Assembly (NCBI GenBank): GCA_030159075.1
Contig: BROG01000343.1
Coordinates: forward strand, 1-64,000
Reading direction: 5' to 3'
Source: Atrina japonica
Taxonomy: Eukaryota > Mollusca > Bivalvia > Pterioida > Pinnidae
DNA length: 64,000 nt
Below are positions 1 through 64,000 of the stretch, piece after piece; position 1 is the first letter of the stretch, and each line of letters starts with the position of its first letter. The notes beneath the pieces were generated by a model. It was not told the origin of the DNA, searched no databases, and saw only the letters and a program-made list of their open reading frames with translations. A program made the position numbers and the translations under genes.

Positions 1-1744
1 ATTTTGAACAATGTGCCAAGCCGGTCAAGTGCTACTGAAATTTTGGTTTGTTTTCGTGAAAATCTGGTTGCCTGCATAGAAAAAAAACCATTATATTCAG
101 TTTTGTAATTTATTGCTATCTTGATATATGCATTATATATACAATGTACATGTATATTGTATTTGAATGATGCATTAATCATCATCATCATCGTCATGTC
201 TATCACTACAAAAGTAAGTTTTCACTTTTGTTAAATGAAAGCAGTTGCCATCCATTTTATGTATTTCAATAAAACGTTTCTTTACAGTAACTATTTTCAC
301 TTCTATTATTCACCTACATTAAATTTTTACAGCTTTCATACATGTACAGTTTTATCTAAATTCTTTGTGTATAGAATACTTGAACTGGTGTCTACATGTA
401 CATGTAGATACATGGCCAAGATTCTGGTATAATAATAAACTTTTAACACTCGCCAGCTTGATGACGATGATGACTCATTTAAGTCACCCAGCACAACTTA
501 TACTTGCGTTGGTGACTGGGCGACCACTAATTTTATTCCCTGTTTTGTTTATTATGACATTCAGTATTAGAAAATAACCAGCTCTTTATTGAAGTGTCAT
601 TTCAGTATATTTAAGCGTCATTTCAGTTAATAACCCATTATTTGTATGAATTAATTTCATTTCGATTATTCTTTGTACAGCTGAATAGGTAATACTAATA
701 TCTACCAAGAGGGCAAAGGCATTCATCAATGGTTATGCATGTTGTTTTAACATGTTAATTTTCCAATGAAAAAAAAATGATACATGTATGAAGTAATGCA
801 ATGACTTAAAAGCAAATGCCGCTCCTGTTTTAAAAATATGGGGGAAAAGGGCATTCTTTGGGAATCTATCCAATCCCAGAATGGCAGCACCTGTCTCTCA
901 AAATGATGTGACAAAAGTTTATGTGTGACTTCAAATATTCAAGACACTAGTACATATACTTCTGGAAAATATTTGAGCAGAAAATATGTCTCCAAAACAT
1001 TTGATTTGAATATGCCCATGATAGACAGATGGATTATGTTCTCTGATGTTCTGTACCTTCAAGTCCTTGCCCTCAAGGGATAGATAAAGACAAAGCAGCC
1101 ACTGTAATGTCATAATAGGAAGTCCTAAAACTTCTCCCAGTATAAACAGTTTAGAGTTAACCATTTTGTTGCTACAGCTGTATTGGAAAAAACCATTTCA
1201 TGATTGTGGTGACTATTTACATCATAATTTATTGTCATCAGTTGCAAAGTCTTCTAAATAACAATAAATATTTATGGTAGTGACTGTTGGACTTTTTGTT
1301 TTGAAATGGCATTCCTACTTTAAAAATATATATCAGTCAAACAGATCTCGGATTACAATGAACCAATAGTAGCCATCATAAGATTAAACTTGTCTTGTTT
1401 TCCATTCAATTAATGACTTCGTGCATTGCTCCATTGCATTATGATTGTTTCAGGAGTACATTGTATTCAGAGTTTTGAAGTCATTTATCTTACAAACATT
1501 TTGTAATTCCTGTATACGATGTCTGGTTATACAGGTTTATAAATAAATTTTCAATGGTAATAACTTTTCTAATTTTGATTGGTCACATAGTTGTATTTCT
1601 GATACTTTATAAGTATAAGGTATTATATTCGCGAGTATTTAATTTTGTGGGATTTTCTTTCACAGCGAATATTGCGAAATTAAATCCCCTGCAAATAAAA
1701 ACAACTACATGTATACAGTATACATGTATATTTATACTACTTTT
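1..1744. other. AT-rich sequence, no gene seen
   Basis: Presumably BLTP3 intron 1 or upstream flank. Short ORFs here lack homology I recognise. TACATGTA-like palindromes recur. Confidence 0.5.
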
Positions 1745-2070
1745 ATTCCCAATATCTCGAAGTTTTTTACTTGAAATTTCGCTGATATCAAAGTATTTTT
1801 CTGGTTCAAAGTCTAGAAATATTACAGAATTGTCACTTGTTATCTTAAAGTTATCGTCTGCGAGTTTATATTTTGTTCGCTAAATCATTCTTGAAATTAC
1901 TTGTTTACCTTCAAAACAAGGGACAATTGACTGGCCTGAGTAGGTCTAGTCATTGTCCAATAAAAATAGAAAATATGTAGAAAATTGAAAATGTTTGGTT
2001 CTCTCGAATATCAGATATCTCGAAGTAAACAGGTCTGTCCCATGAATTTGGATATAGCTACATTCCAATG
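1745..2070. repeat. Degenerate pogo-like MITE with atatctcgaag motif
   Basis: Contains atatctcgaag near both ends and ends attccaatg-TA. It resembles the 5160-5321 copy (ending attccagtg-TA). The left boundary is uncertain. Confidence 0.4.
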
Positions 2071-2097
2071 TATATGCATTGTAAAATGTATAGCATA

Positions 2098-2275
2098 CAG
2101 TGAAACCTGTAAATAGGGTCCACCCAAGGGACTAGAAAATAGCAACCTTTATGTGCAGGTGACCCTTATACACAGGTTCAATTTAGTTGAAGTATGCAAT
2201 GAAGGGACTTGAAAAACTGGCCCTTTTAAACAGGTTATCCTTATTTAGAGGTGGCTGCAATCACAGGTTTTACTG
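2098..2275. mobile_element. Pogo-like MITE, family A copy 1
   Basis: Starts CAGTGAAACCTG and ends CAGGTTTTACTG, with TA on each side (2096-2097, 2276-2277). Internal text (tgacccttatacacaggttc) recurs at 17480 and 58056. Confidence 0.75.
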
Positions 2276-2360
2276 TATCTATATTAACTATTTTACAGGT
2301 ACATAATGCAGTAGGTCATAGTAATTAGTATAATGTTTCTTTATTTCAAACCTTATTTAA

Positions 2361-2693
2361 GGTGCATCAGCAGTGTTTACCAATTATTTCAAATTTTTCT
2401 AGTTTTACTACTTGTACTTGATCTACAATAATAAATAAGAACTATACACTGGCATAAACAAACAAAAATCTTATATTTCTATATATTTTGTATATTCATC
2501 TACAAATAGTAAGGTTGAGTTAATCAATTGCAATTGAAAAGGGGTTTCTCAAGCAATTTTCTCAAAATATACAGAAATTTAAGAATTTTCATTCCTGTGT
2601 TTATCAGTTTTTTGTTATTTTATATCAATCTTACATGTAAGTAGTAAAAAAGGAAAAAGAAATTTAAAAAAGAAAACCACAGTTAATGGCCGT
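2361..2693. mobile_element. TTAA-flanked MITE, family K, degenerate copy
   Basis: Shares internal text (tatatattttgtatattc, aatagtaaggttgagttaat, ccacagttaatg) with copies at 42025 and 51430. TTAA is present at the left (2357-2360); the right end has decayed. Confidence 0.55.
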
Positions 2694-2898
2694 TTAGTTC
2701 AATGTACATGTAGTGATTCTCATTTTAAACATATCTTCTTTACAGTGGGAGAAGCGTTATTCAGTCATGTGCACTTATATGTAGCAAAAAAATTCTTTAT
2801 CATGTAATCAGCAAGAAACATTTGTAGTGTTATGAATTTCACACTGTTTGTAATTGTTGCAGCCAACAGTTTGATAATGTGTTCACTGGAGGCTGGGA

Positions 2899-3182
2899 CT
2901 TCTATGGCCGAGTGATTAGAGTGTTATACTTTGAACCATGAAGTCTTTCACTTTTGCGAGTTCTGGTTAGTGCGGGTTCAAGCCCCGCTGGAACCTCGCG
3001 AACAGCTGATTTTTGTAAGAAAGTTTGCCAGTTTACTTGTGGAAGACTGGTAATCTCTTCCTGGGTATCTACTTGTAAATTCTCTCCTCTACCATTAAAA
3101 ACTGACTGCCAACATAAAACTCAAAAAAAATGTTTTGTGACCATGTGGCATAAAAACTCTATTCAAATTTCAAATTCAAATT
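2899..3182 (+). mobile_element. SINE-1, near full-length copy
   Basis: tRNA-like head (tctatggccgagtgattaga, box A), box B ggttcaagcccc, body aagaaagtttgccagtttac and tail with tggcataaaa. Same orientation as the host gene. Confidence 0.8.
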
Positions 3183-3230
3183 GTGTTCACAGAGGCATTC
3201 TATATATATACATTGTATATTTGGTGTTTT

Positions 3231-3530
3231 TATAGATCACCAGAGCTGCTGAAGGCCCGAGTTGACCTACATGTATTAAAGTTGTCCTTTGTCTGCCATC
3301 ATGTGTTGTTAACTCTTACACATTTTCAACTTCCTGTCAAGAACCATTGGCCCAGTTTTAACCAAACTTGGCAGAAAGTATCACCTTGTGAAACTGCATA
3401 AAATTGACCAATGAATAGGTGCTAGGATCCATGGAACCCCAAAAAGTCTAAAATATAAAGAACAAAACTTGGTACATCACTACATGTACAGTTTTAAAAA
3501 TCTGAAAGATCAGATGTCTCTCAATTATGA
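3231..3530 (+). repeat. Hairpin-headed dispersed repeat, R type
   Basis: Head gatcaccagagctgctgaag, then gtcctttgtctgcc, cacattttcaacttcctg and aaccaaacttggcag. The same order is seen at 11787, 44975 and 60739. Confidence 0.6.
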
Positions 3531-3749
3531 TATGTATAATTGTTAAGTAAATATCTACTACCAGTATGTGTATATGAAAACTAACATTGTTCATAAATCT
3601 GCCACATATTATAGCTTAAAACAATCTGAAAAGTCCTCGAACAGAATGAAAAATTATTTTTATGTCTTATGATAATAGCCTAAATATAAGTATAGCCAAT
3701 GCTTTAGATGTTTGATTAATCTTGTTTTCACTATTGTTATATAATGATC

Positions 3750-4437
3750 CTGTTTTAGACCTACATGTACAGTGTAATCTATGTGTGGTATATTTCAGAC
3801 CTACAATAGCATGTACAATGTAATCTATGTGTGGTCTATTTCATACATACAATAACATGTACAGTGTAGTCTACATGTGGTCTATTTTAGACCCACATTA
3901 ACATGTACAGTGTAGTCTACATTTGGTCCATTTTAGACCTGTAATAACATGTACAATGTAGTCTACACATGGTCTATTTTAGACATACAATAACATGTAC
4001 CATGTAGTCTACATGTGGTCTATTTTAGACCTGTAATAACATGTACCATGTAGTCTACATGTGGTCTATTTTAGACCTGCATGTTCAATGTAATCTACAT
4101 GTGGTCTATTTTAGACCTGTAATAACATGTACCATGTAGTCTACATGTGGTCTATTTTAGACCTGTAATAACATGTACCATGTAGTCTACATGTGGTCTA
4201 TTTTAGACCTGTAATAACATGTACCATGTAGTCTACATGTGGTCTGTTTCAGACCTGCATGTTCAATGTAATCTACATGTGGTCTATTTTAGACTTACAA
4301 TGACATGTTCAATGTAGTCTACATGTAGTCTATTTTAGACATACAATAACATGTACCATGAAGTCTACATGTGGTCTGTTTTAGACCTACAATAACATGT
4401 ACCATGAAGTTTACGTGGTCTATTTTAGACCATGAAT
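3750..4437 (+). repeat. Minisatellite, about 46-bp unit
   Basis: Unit holds gtagtctacatgtggtct then attttagacctgtaataac; about 15 copies with 40- and 46-bp variants. It ends next to a fragment of the pogo-like family D (4478-4536). Confidence 0.9.
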
Positions 4438-4477
4438 AAGATCATGAATTTCCAGTCTCTTCATTAATATTGAATCA

Positions 4478-4536
4478 GTACAGAACCTCAGTTAAGAGAC
4501 CATCTCACTAATCAGACCGCTTTGAGTCAGTCAAGG
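4478..4536 (+). repeat. Fragment of pogo-like MITE family D
   Basis: acagaacctcagttaagaga followed by ccatctcactaatcagacc matches the copy at 59140-59301. Confidence 0.5.
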
Positions 4537-5159
4537 TTTGAGCCTAAGCTGATTTTTTTGAGAAAGTTTGATAGTCTACTTGTGTGGCATTAAACACTAT
4601 CAAATTGGCCAAACTAAGTGCTCAAGATAATTGTTTCTTTCAATCAGACTTTATCAGTTGATTTCCAATTTAAAATAGATGTATATTTTTGAAAAAGACA
4701 GTGGTATTATACAAAGTTGAATAATAAATCTATATTAATATATTGGTTCGTGTACATGTATAGCCAAATCTGTCTATTGGTAACTTGTAAGTAAAGAGTA
4801 ACCACTGTAAAAATATGACTATGTCTTAACCATTTTTGTCAATTTTCAAGAAAATTTCTTAATTTTATCTTCAAAGAAAGTCGTATACAACTGTAGTTTT
4901 TTTTTTTAAATCAATCTGTGATAGCCATATTTGTTCTCAGTATAAAATAAAACTGAAATTTACTACAATGTATTACACAGTTTTGTTTTTCAGATATTAA
5001 CATTTAATTTTACAATAGAAAATTCCTAAAAGCTAAAAATGTTTTGATATAAAATGCAAAATTTCATAGCCAGGGTTTTCCCTAGAGTTTTCATTAAGGG
5101 GTGCCTTTGACTGCTTTTGAATTGAGAATGAAGGTCATTTGGAAATTTTGGGGGGTCAC

Positions 5160-5321
5160 AAGTTGAAATTCCAGATATGTCAACAGTGTCGATTTGTATG
5201 GAAAAAAAATACATGTACATTGATATCTTAATTCAAATTTCATTGATCTCAAATTCTGTACATGTATATCTCGAAGTAATTTGTATGGTTCCATGAATTT
5301 CAAGATAACGAGATTCCAGTG
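5160..5321. repeat. Degenerate pogo-like MITE
   Basis: Contains tgtatatctcgaagtaattt and ends agattccagtg-TA. The left end is unclear. The rest of 4540-6057 shows no gene. Confidence 0.4.
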
Positions 5322-6057
5322 TATATGTTTATGTTTTCTTTATATACATGCATCATTACTTGTATTCATTTCAATATATACATGTATATATTCAGGTAAA
5401 TTATGTCACAGTCTGTTGTAATACAATCTATTTCATAGCTTTGTTCAATGACTTTAATGGCAGGCAAGGAAGGGTCCACTATTACCCGACTGATTCTAAT
5501 TTAGTTATTACTGGCTATCTTATTGTGACAGTTATGCAAGGCTTGTGCACCAGTGATAGCCTACATGTATGTCGAGCCATGTTCTATCTTCCCTTGAAGC
5601 CTCAATGATCCATCTTGGATCAAATTACTGAAATGTCTGATGCAACTCTAAAACATTTTATCTTTTTTCCCATTAAAGAAATATGATTCATAAACAATAT
5701 CAATGATCATATCTTCTGGATTCTGTTTGATAATGATATTCAGCTTAATACACAGATGTGTAGGCACTTGGATACAGTAATAATTTGTATATAGGCTGCT
5801 TTTATTTGTTATGCTAAAATATGCATATAACATGTGAACTTATAATATTAGGAAGAATAATTGAATTTGTTGATTACATTGTACATATGCAGGGATACAT
5901 GTGTCTGTTAGTTTGAAAAGAATGATAAGAGACAAAATAAAAATACATGTATCAGTCTAAAAATTCTGTTCATCTTGATGGGAAATTTCTATTTATTAAT
6001 TTTATGTCAAAATTGTTAACATTTCTCAAATATCTTTCTGACACTACATTGTAGTTA

Positions 6058-6345
6058 CTTTTGTTTGTTTGTTTGTTGTTTTACATTCTGCCAAGAATTT
6101 GTCACTGATATGGAGATGTCATCAGCTTTAGGTGAAGTGCCACAACTTTTGACCTGTGCTATGGACTGACACCAATGCAGTGATGGCTCTTTTATGTGTA
6201 TGTGTCATGCCTGCCATGACACAGTAGTTTTAAGTCTCATCTGACCTGTGATTCTCACTTCGAATGCCGAGTGTTTGGTGAAGAAACAGTCACCGTCATT
6301 ACCATTTTTAAAAAGTCTTTGGTATGAGTCGTGACCTGGAATAGA
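6058..6345 (-). mobile_element. SINE-2 copy 1
   Basis: Left end is the reverse complement of a CAAA-type tail (ttgtttgtttgtttgttgtt). It then has text shared with the copies at 16555, 39233, 42570 and 50810 (ggtgaagtgcc, ggactgacacc). Confidence 0.65.
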
Positions 6346-6600
6346 AATCGTACATGGTACTTTCCATATGCAAGTAGAACACTTTGTACCAATAAACCAT
6401 CACAAGCAGTACATTGTCATTAAAGCATAGTCACTGAAAGGCATAGTTTGAATTTTTCTGTCTGTATCATAATTGATATAGATAATCATTTGTGGTTTAG
6501 AGTAAATGCATTTCAACAACAATTTTTGCATCCAGGTGATGATACATGTACCTTTGCTTTGTCTGTTTGATTGTTGTTTACGCCACGCTCAACAATTCAT

Positions 6601-7660
6601 CAGTTACACGTATATAGTGGCGGTCAGTTACGTGTATATAGTGGCGGTCAGTTATGTGTATATAGTGGCGGTCAGTTACTTGTATATAGTGGCGGTCAGT
6701 TACGTGTATATAGTGGTGGTCAATTACACGTATATAGTGGTGGTCAGTTACGTGTATATAGTGGTGGTCAGTTACACATATATAGTGGCAGTCAGTTACA
6801 TGTATATAGTGGCGGTCAGTTACGTGTATATAGTGGCAGTCAGTTACACATATATAGTGGCGGTCAGTTACATGTATATAGTGGCGGTCAGTTACACGTA
6901 TATAGTGGCGGTCAGTTACATGTATATAGTGGCAGTCAGTTATGTGTATATAGTGGCAGTCAGTTACACATATATAGTGGCGGTCAGTTACGTGTATATA
7001 GTGGTGGTCAGTTACACATATATAGTGGCAGTCAGTTACGTGTATATAGTGGTGGTCAGTTACATGTATATAGTGGTGGTCAGTTACGTGTATATAGTGG
7101 TGGTCAGTTACGTGTATATAGTGGTGGTCAGTTACACATATATAGTGGCAGTCAGTTACATGTATATAGTGGCGGTCAGTTACGTGTATATAGTGGCAGT
7201 CAGTTACACATATATAGTGGCGGTCAGTTACATGTATATAGTGGCGGTCAGTTACACGTATATAGTGGCAGTCAGTTACATGTATATAGTGATGGTCAGT
7301 TACGTGTATATAGTGGCGGTCAGTTACGTGTATATAGTGGCGGTCAGTTACACGTATATAGTGGCAGTCATTTACGTGTATATAGTGGTGGTCAGTTACA
7401 TGTATGTAGTGGCGGTCAGTTACAGGTATATAGTGGCGGTCAGTTACGTGTATATAGTGGCGGTCAGTTACATGTATATAGTGGTGGTCAGTTACACGTA
7501 TATAGTGGCAGTCAGTTGCATGTATATAGTGGCGGTCAGTTACAGGTATATAGTGGCAGTCAGTTGCATGTATATAGTGGTGGTCAGTTACAGGTATATA
7601 GTGGTGGTCAGTTACATGTATATAGTGGCGGTCAGTTACACGTATATAGTGGCGGTCAGT
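6601..7660 (+). repeat. Minisatellite, 24-bp unit, about 44 copies
   Basis: Unit cagttacacgtatatagtgg plus cggt, with variants at the acacg and cggt positions. The 24-bp unit keeps three frames open, which gives long spurious ORFs. The array runs straight into the - strand SINE-1 at 7661, whose tail contains the same words. Confidence 0.95.
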
Positions 7661-7831
7661 TTTTAATAGTGGGGGAGAGAACCAAGGTACAATGTACAAG
7701 AGATTCCACAAGTAAAATTGCAAACTTTCTTACATAAATCAGCTTATGGTAGGTTCCAGCAGAGCTTGAACCTACATGTAAGCTGATCAGAAGTGTGCTG
7801 TGCTCTATCAATACAGCCATGGAGGCCCCAT
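7661..7831 (-). mobile_element. SINE-1 copy in reverse orientation
   Basis: Reverse complement of ctcccccacta...taaaaactg, the gtttgc body and the tRNA-like head (agccatggaggcccc at its right end). Confidence 0.75.
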
Positions 7832-8306
7832 TCGTGTGACAATGTAATATGCCCTCAAAATTGAACAGTCTGGTCAGGTTTGCTAGTTTCTTTTCAGAAT
7901 ATTAATCTTCTTTAAATCTTTGAATTTTAAGCAAAACAAGTAAAAACAGAGCCAAAAAAAAGGTGTAAAGTGATTTAGATCAAATGCTAATAGATACATT
8001 GTGATTCATGTAAAGGTCTGAATAATCATGTAATTAGAAATAATAATTTAAGTTAAATGCATCTGGATAAACGTAATAATTCTGTTGACTCAGCATTTCT
8101 ATTAAAAATGTCATGCTCAGGGGGCATTTGTGTTGTACAAGCACTACTCGTTGGTTTTTAAACTGCTGTTTGTAGCCACAAGTAAAGCAGTAATACAGTA
8201 TGAAGAAGATAAGCAAGTAAAGCAGTAATACAGTTTGAAGAAGTTTGGTCAGACAGATTCTTGTTCCAAATTTCATTGAATTTCATATTTCTCTTTTTTT
8301 TTTTAG

Positions 8307-62238
<53,932 letters not shown>

Positions 62239-63416
62239 GTAAATTATAAATTTGGCTTTAAAATATGGTTTTTGTATTTACTTTTACAATGTACTAACTG
62301 ACAGCTACAGTTATAGTCAAAAGTGAGTCATCAAAATGGCCAATGTCATGTGCAGAGCTAACAGAATTTAGAAATGTTATACTTTATGAATACAGTACAT
62401 TTCTAATCTGTTTGTGTTAATTAACGACTTTACAGTTCGTTATATACCGTACATTTTAGCAGAAATTCGATTACAAAATATTACTCATTAAATCATTGTA
62501 CTTAGAGACATACATATATAAGCTGTCAGAATGGATATACAGTGGAATCGCGTAATGTCGAAATTGGATGAGTCGAAATTCCAGTTAAATCAAAGTTGAA
62601 CATCCGGTCTCGATTTTGATTGATAGATAAATAAACATTATTTACTGTATTTACTGTATTTGTTTGTATTTAAAGTTTCAAATATCCAACATTTTATACA
62701 AATAAAATGTTTTTAGAAAATCCTTGTCTGATTATGATCGATGAAAAGCAATCAAACGTGAACAATGGGTGAGTAAATGTTTGTATTCTTATGTGGATGG
62801 TAAGAGTATCAATCTTCGGCATATTTCATTCATTTTAGACAATATATGCTTGTTATGTTAAAATTTTCCAAGGCAATATATCTTTTTAGCTCTCTTAATC
62901 AAAGTTATGGTCTAATCGTGGGATATTTTTGATCAAAATAAAAGCCTGTATGCCTTTAAGAAACAAATGTTTCTATTGACAAGCATTTTGTTGACTCGCT
63001 TTTGGCCGTATACTGTACACGACTTTATCTTATGATATCTTTTCTTGGATCTAAAATGTGTTATTGAGAGTTACAGCCTTTACTTGAAAAGTCAGTGCAA
63101 ACTAATATTTTTATTCAAGGTATATGAATTGTCAGGGAATTTTAAAAATTGGTGAGTTAAAATAAAATTTCAGGAAATTCAGGGAAAAAACTTAGTCACT
63201 GACTTCTGTTATAATGTAATACTTCGATTGATACTTTACAAACGTTGTTAATGAACGATTTTTGTCTGAAAAAGTAAAAGAACAGGAAATAGGTGGATAT
63301 GGACAATTGTAGCCAATGGGGAAGGAGGAGACCAATGAAATAAAGTTGTATTGGTCAGAGAAAATCTCCATTTGGTCAGTGAAATAACTAACACCTATGA
63401 AATAACATTTCACATA
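62239..63416. other. Intron after last exon; one pogo-like fragment
   Basis: CAGTGGAATCGCGTAATGTC at 62540 with aattggatgagtcgaaattc is the start of a family G element. No further BLTP3 exon found. Confidence 0.5.
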
Positions 63417-63593
63417 CATTCAAACTTGTCTATAAAAGCCACTTGAGGGAACAGTCAAATGTAGCTGGTTTAGACAGGTGGCCATGATAAAGAAGTTCAT
63501 TCAACATAAATAAGTTGACAAAGTTTATGTTTGATTGGCCTTTATAGGCAGGTGGCCTTTCTACAGATAATGCCTTTAATGCATGTTTGACTG
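63417..63593. mobile_element. Pogo-like MITE, family B copy 3
   Basis: CATTCAAACTTGTC start, GCATGTTTGACTG end. Interior aggcaggtggcc as in the other copies. Confidence 0.65.
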
Positions 63594-63674
63594 TAATAAT
63601 GAAATAAATGTCAACACGGGTTTTCGATCTAAACTCTATATTTATTATGGATTAATTCCATATTTAAAAGAACT

Positions 63675-63727
63675 GTCGCCACCATATAACTGAAAAATTG
63701 TTGAGTGTGGCATAAAACAACATTCAA
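63675..63727 (+). mobile_element. SINE-1 tail fragment
   Basis: gccaccatataactgaaaaa followed by ttgttgagtgtggcataaaa. Confidence 0.65.
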
Positions 63728-63931
63728 AATTCAAAGTAAAAAATTCCATATTGAAAGACAGTTCTGTTATAAACAGTACAAAAATCACACATGTTTTATA
63801 GCGCTTTAGTGCTCCTATGACATCACTATGACATCACTAGCAGATTGAAATAATTGCAGGTTAATCAGTGATGAAATTTTAGCTTGTTGTCAAAAAGAAA
63901 AATTCTGCCAAATACAATTCAAAATGATATA

Positions 63932-64000
63932 CAGTTCACCCCCCATTATATCGCCCTCCGTTATAATGCCAAACTGGCATAACATTGCTATTTCTTGGAG
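63932..64000 (+). mobile_element. Pogo-like MITE start, cut by window end
   Basis: TA-CAGTTCACCCCCCATTATA then cctccgttataatgcc; typical pogo/Tigger-like left end. Confidence 0.45.

Noticed and set aside
6506..7737. ORFs of 386-388 codons with VYSGGQL / SYTYIVAV repeats, on both strands
   Set aside because: Entirely a 24-bp minisatellite inside BLTP3 intronic or flanking DNA; three frames are open because of unit length, and there are no unique domains.
1..8306. BLTP3 first exon with start codon
   Set aside because: No ATG followed by a sequence like AG.IKKQILKHLSR and a donor was found; it probably lies upstream.
62239..64000. Further BLTP3 exon (VTVHIDHL-like)
   Set aside because: No matching open segment with splice sites was seen.

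Overview
The window is nuclear DNA from an invertebrate animal, most likely a bivalve mollusc. The evidence is short exons with GT-AG introns spread over tens of kilobases, AT-rich introns, a tRNA-derived SINE with target-site duplications, many small inverted-repeat elements and very many long minisatellites. I cannot name the species. There are no bacterial genes, CRISPR arrays or operons.

One gene fills almost the whole window on the + strand: the invertebrate member of the BLTP3 bridge-like lipid transfer family (vertebrate UHRF1BP1/BLTP3A and UHRF1BP1L/SHIP164/BLTP3B). Fifteen consecutive coding exons run from 8307 to 62238. Every junction is in phase, and together they give 3,955 nt of coding sequence (1,318 codons). 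The first exon (start codon, about 15 residues) and the last exons (end of the lipid-channel body, C-terminal coiled coil) are not seen and probably lie outside. Protein positions in this report count from the first complete codon in the window. Three further short open segments (18, 24 and 36 nt) have splice sites on both sides, multiple-of-three lengths and matching phase. They are candidate alternative microexons.

A second gene, a rhodopsin-family GPCR of the Tre1/Moody-like type with an intronless reading frame, lies on the - strand (39956-41062) inside the 13.5-kb BLTP3 intron 36989-50470.

The introns are largely mobile-element debris and tandem arrays. (1) SINE-1 is a tRNA-derived SINE of about 250 bp with roughly ten copies; 48616-48864 is intact. 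(2) SINE-2 is a second tRNA-headed SINE with five copies. (3) Many MITE-like elements have CAGT/CATT ends flanked by TA (pogo/Tigger-like). (4) Other elements have TTAA flanks, including a 2-kb one with long inverted repeats. (5) Two elements share TA-CCGTATTT-like ends. (6) Longer dispersed repeats begin with a hairpin. (7) Minisatellites sit at about 3.8, 6.6, 18.8, 19.4, 21.4, 34.7, 36.0, 43.5, 49.3 and 55.3 kb.

The most unusual points concern how repeats meet the gene. A minisatellite in intron 19413-20433 is built from the 3' end and splice donor of the preceding exon. A SINE has inserted at the donor of exon 53497-54709 and its target-site duplication copies that donor. Two large minisatellites can be traced to fragments of the local SINE and MITE families. 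The longest open frames in the window (up to 408 codons) include several that are only minisatellites with unit lengths divisible by three.
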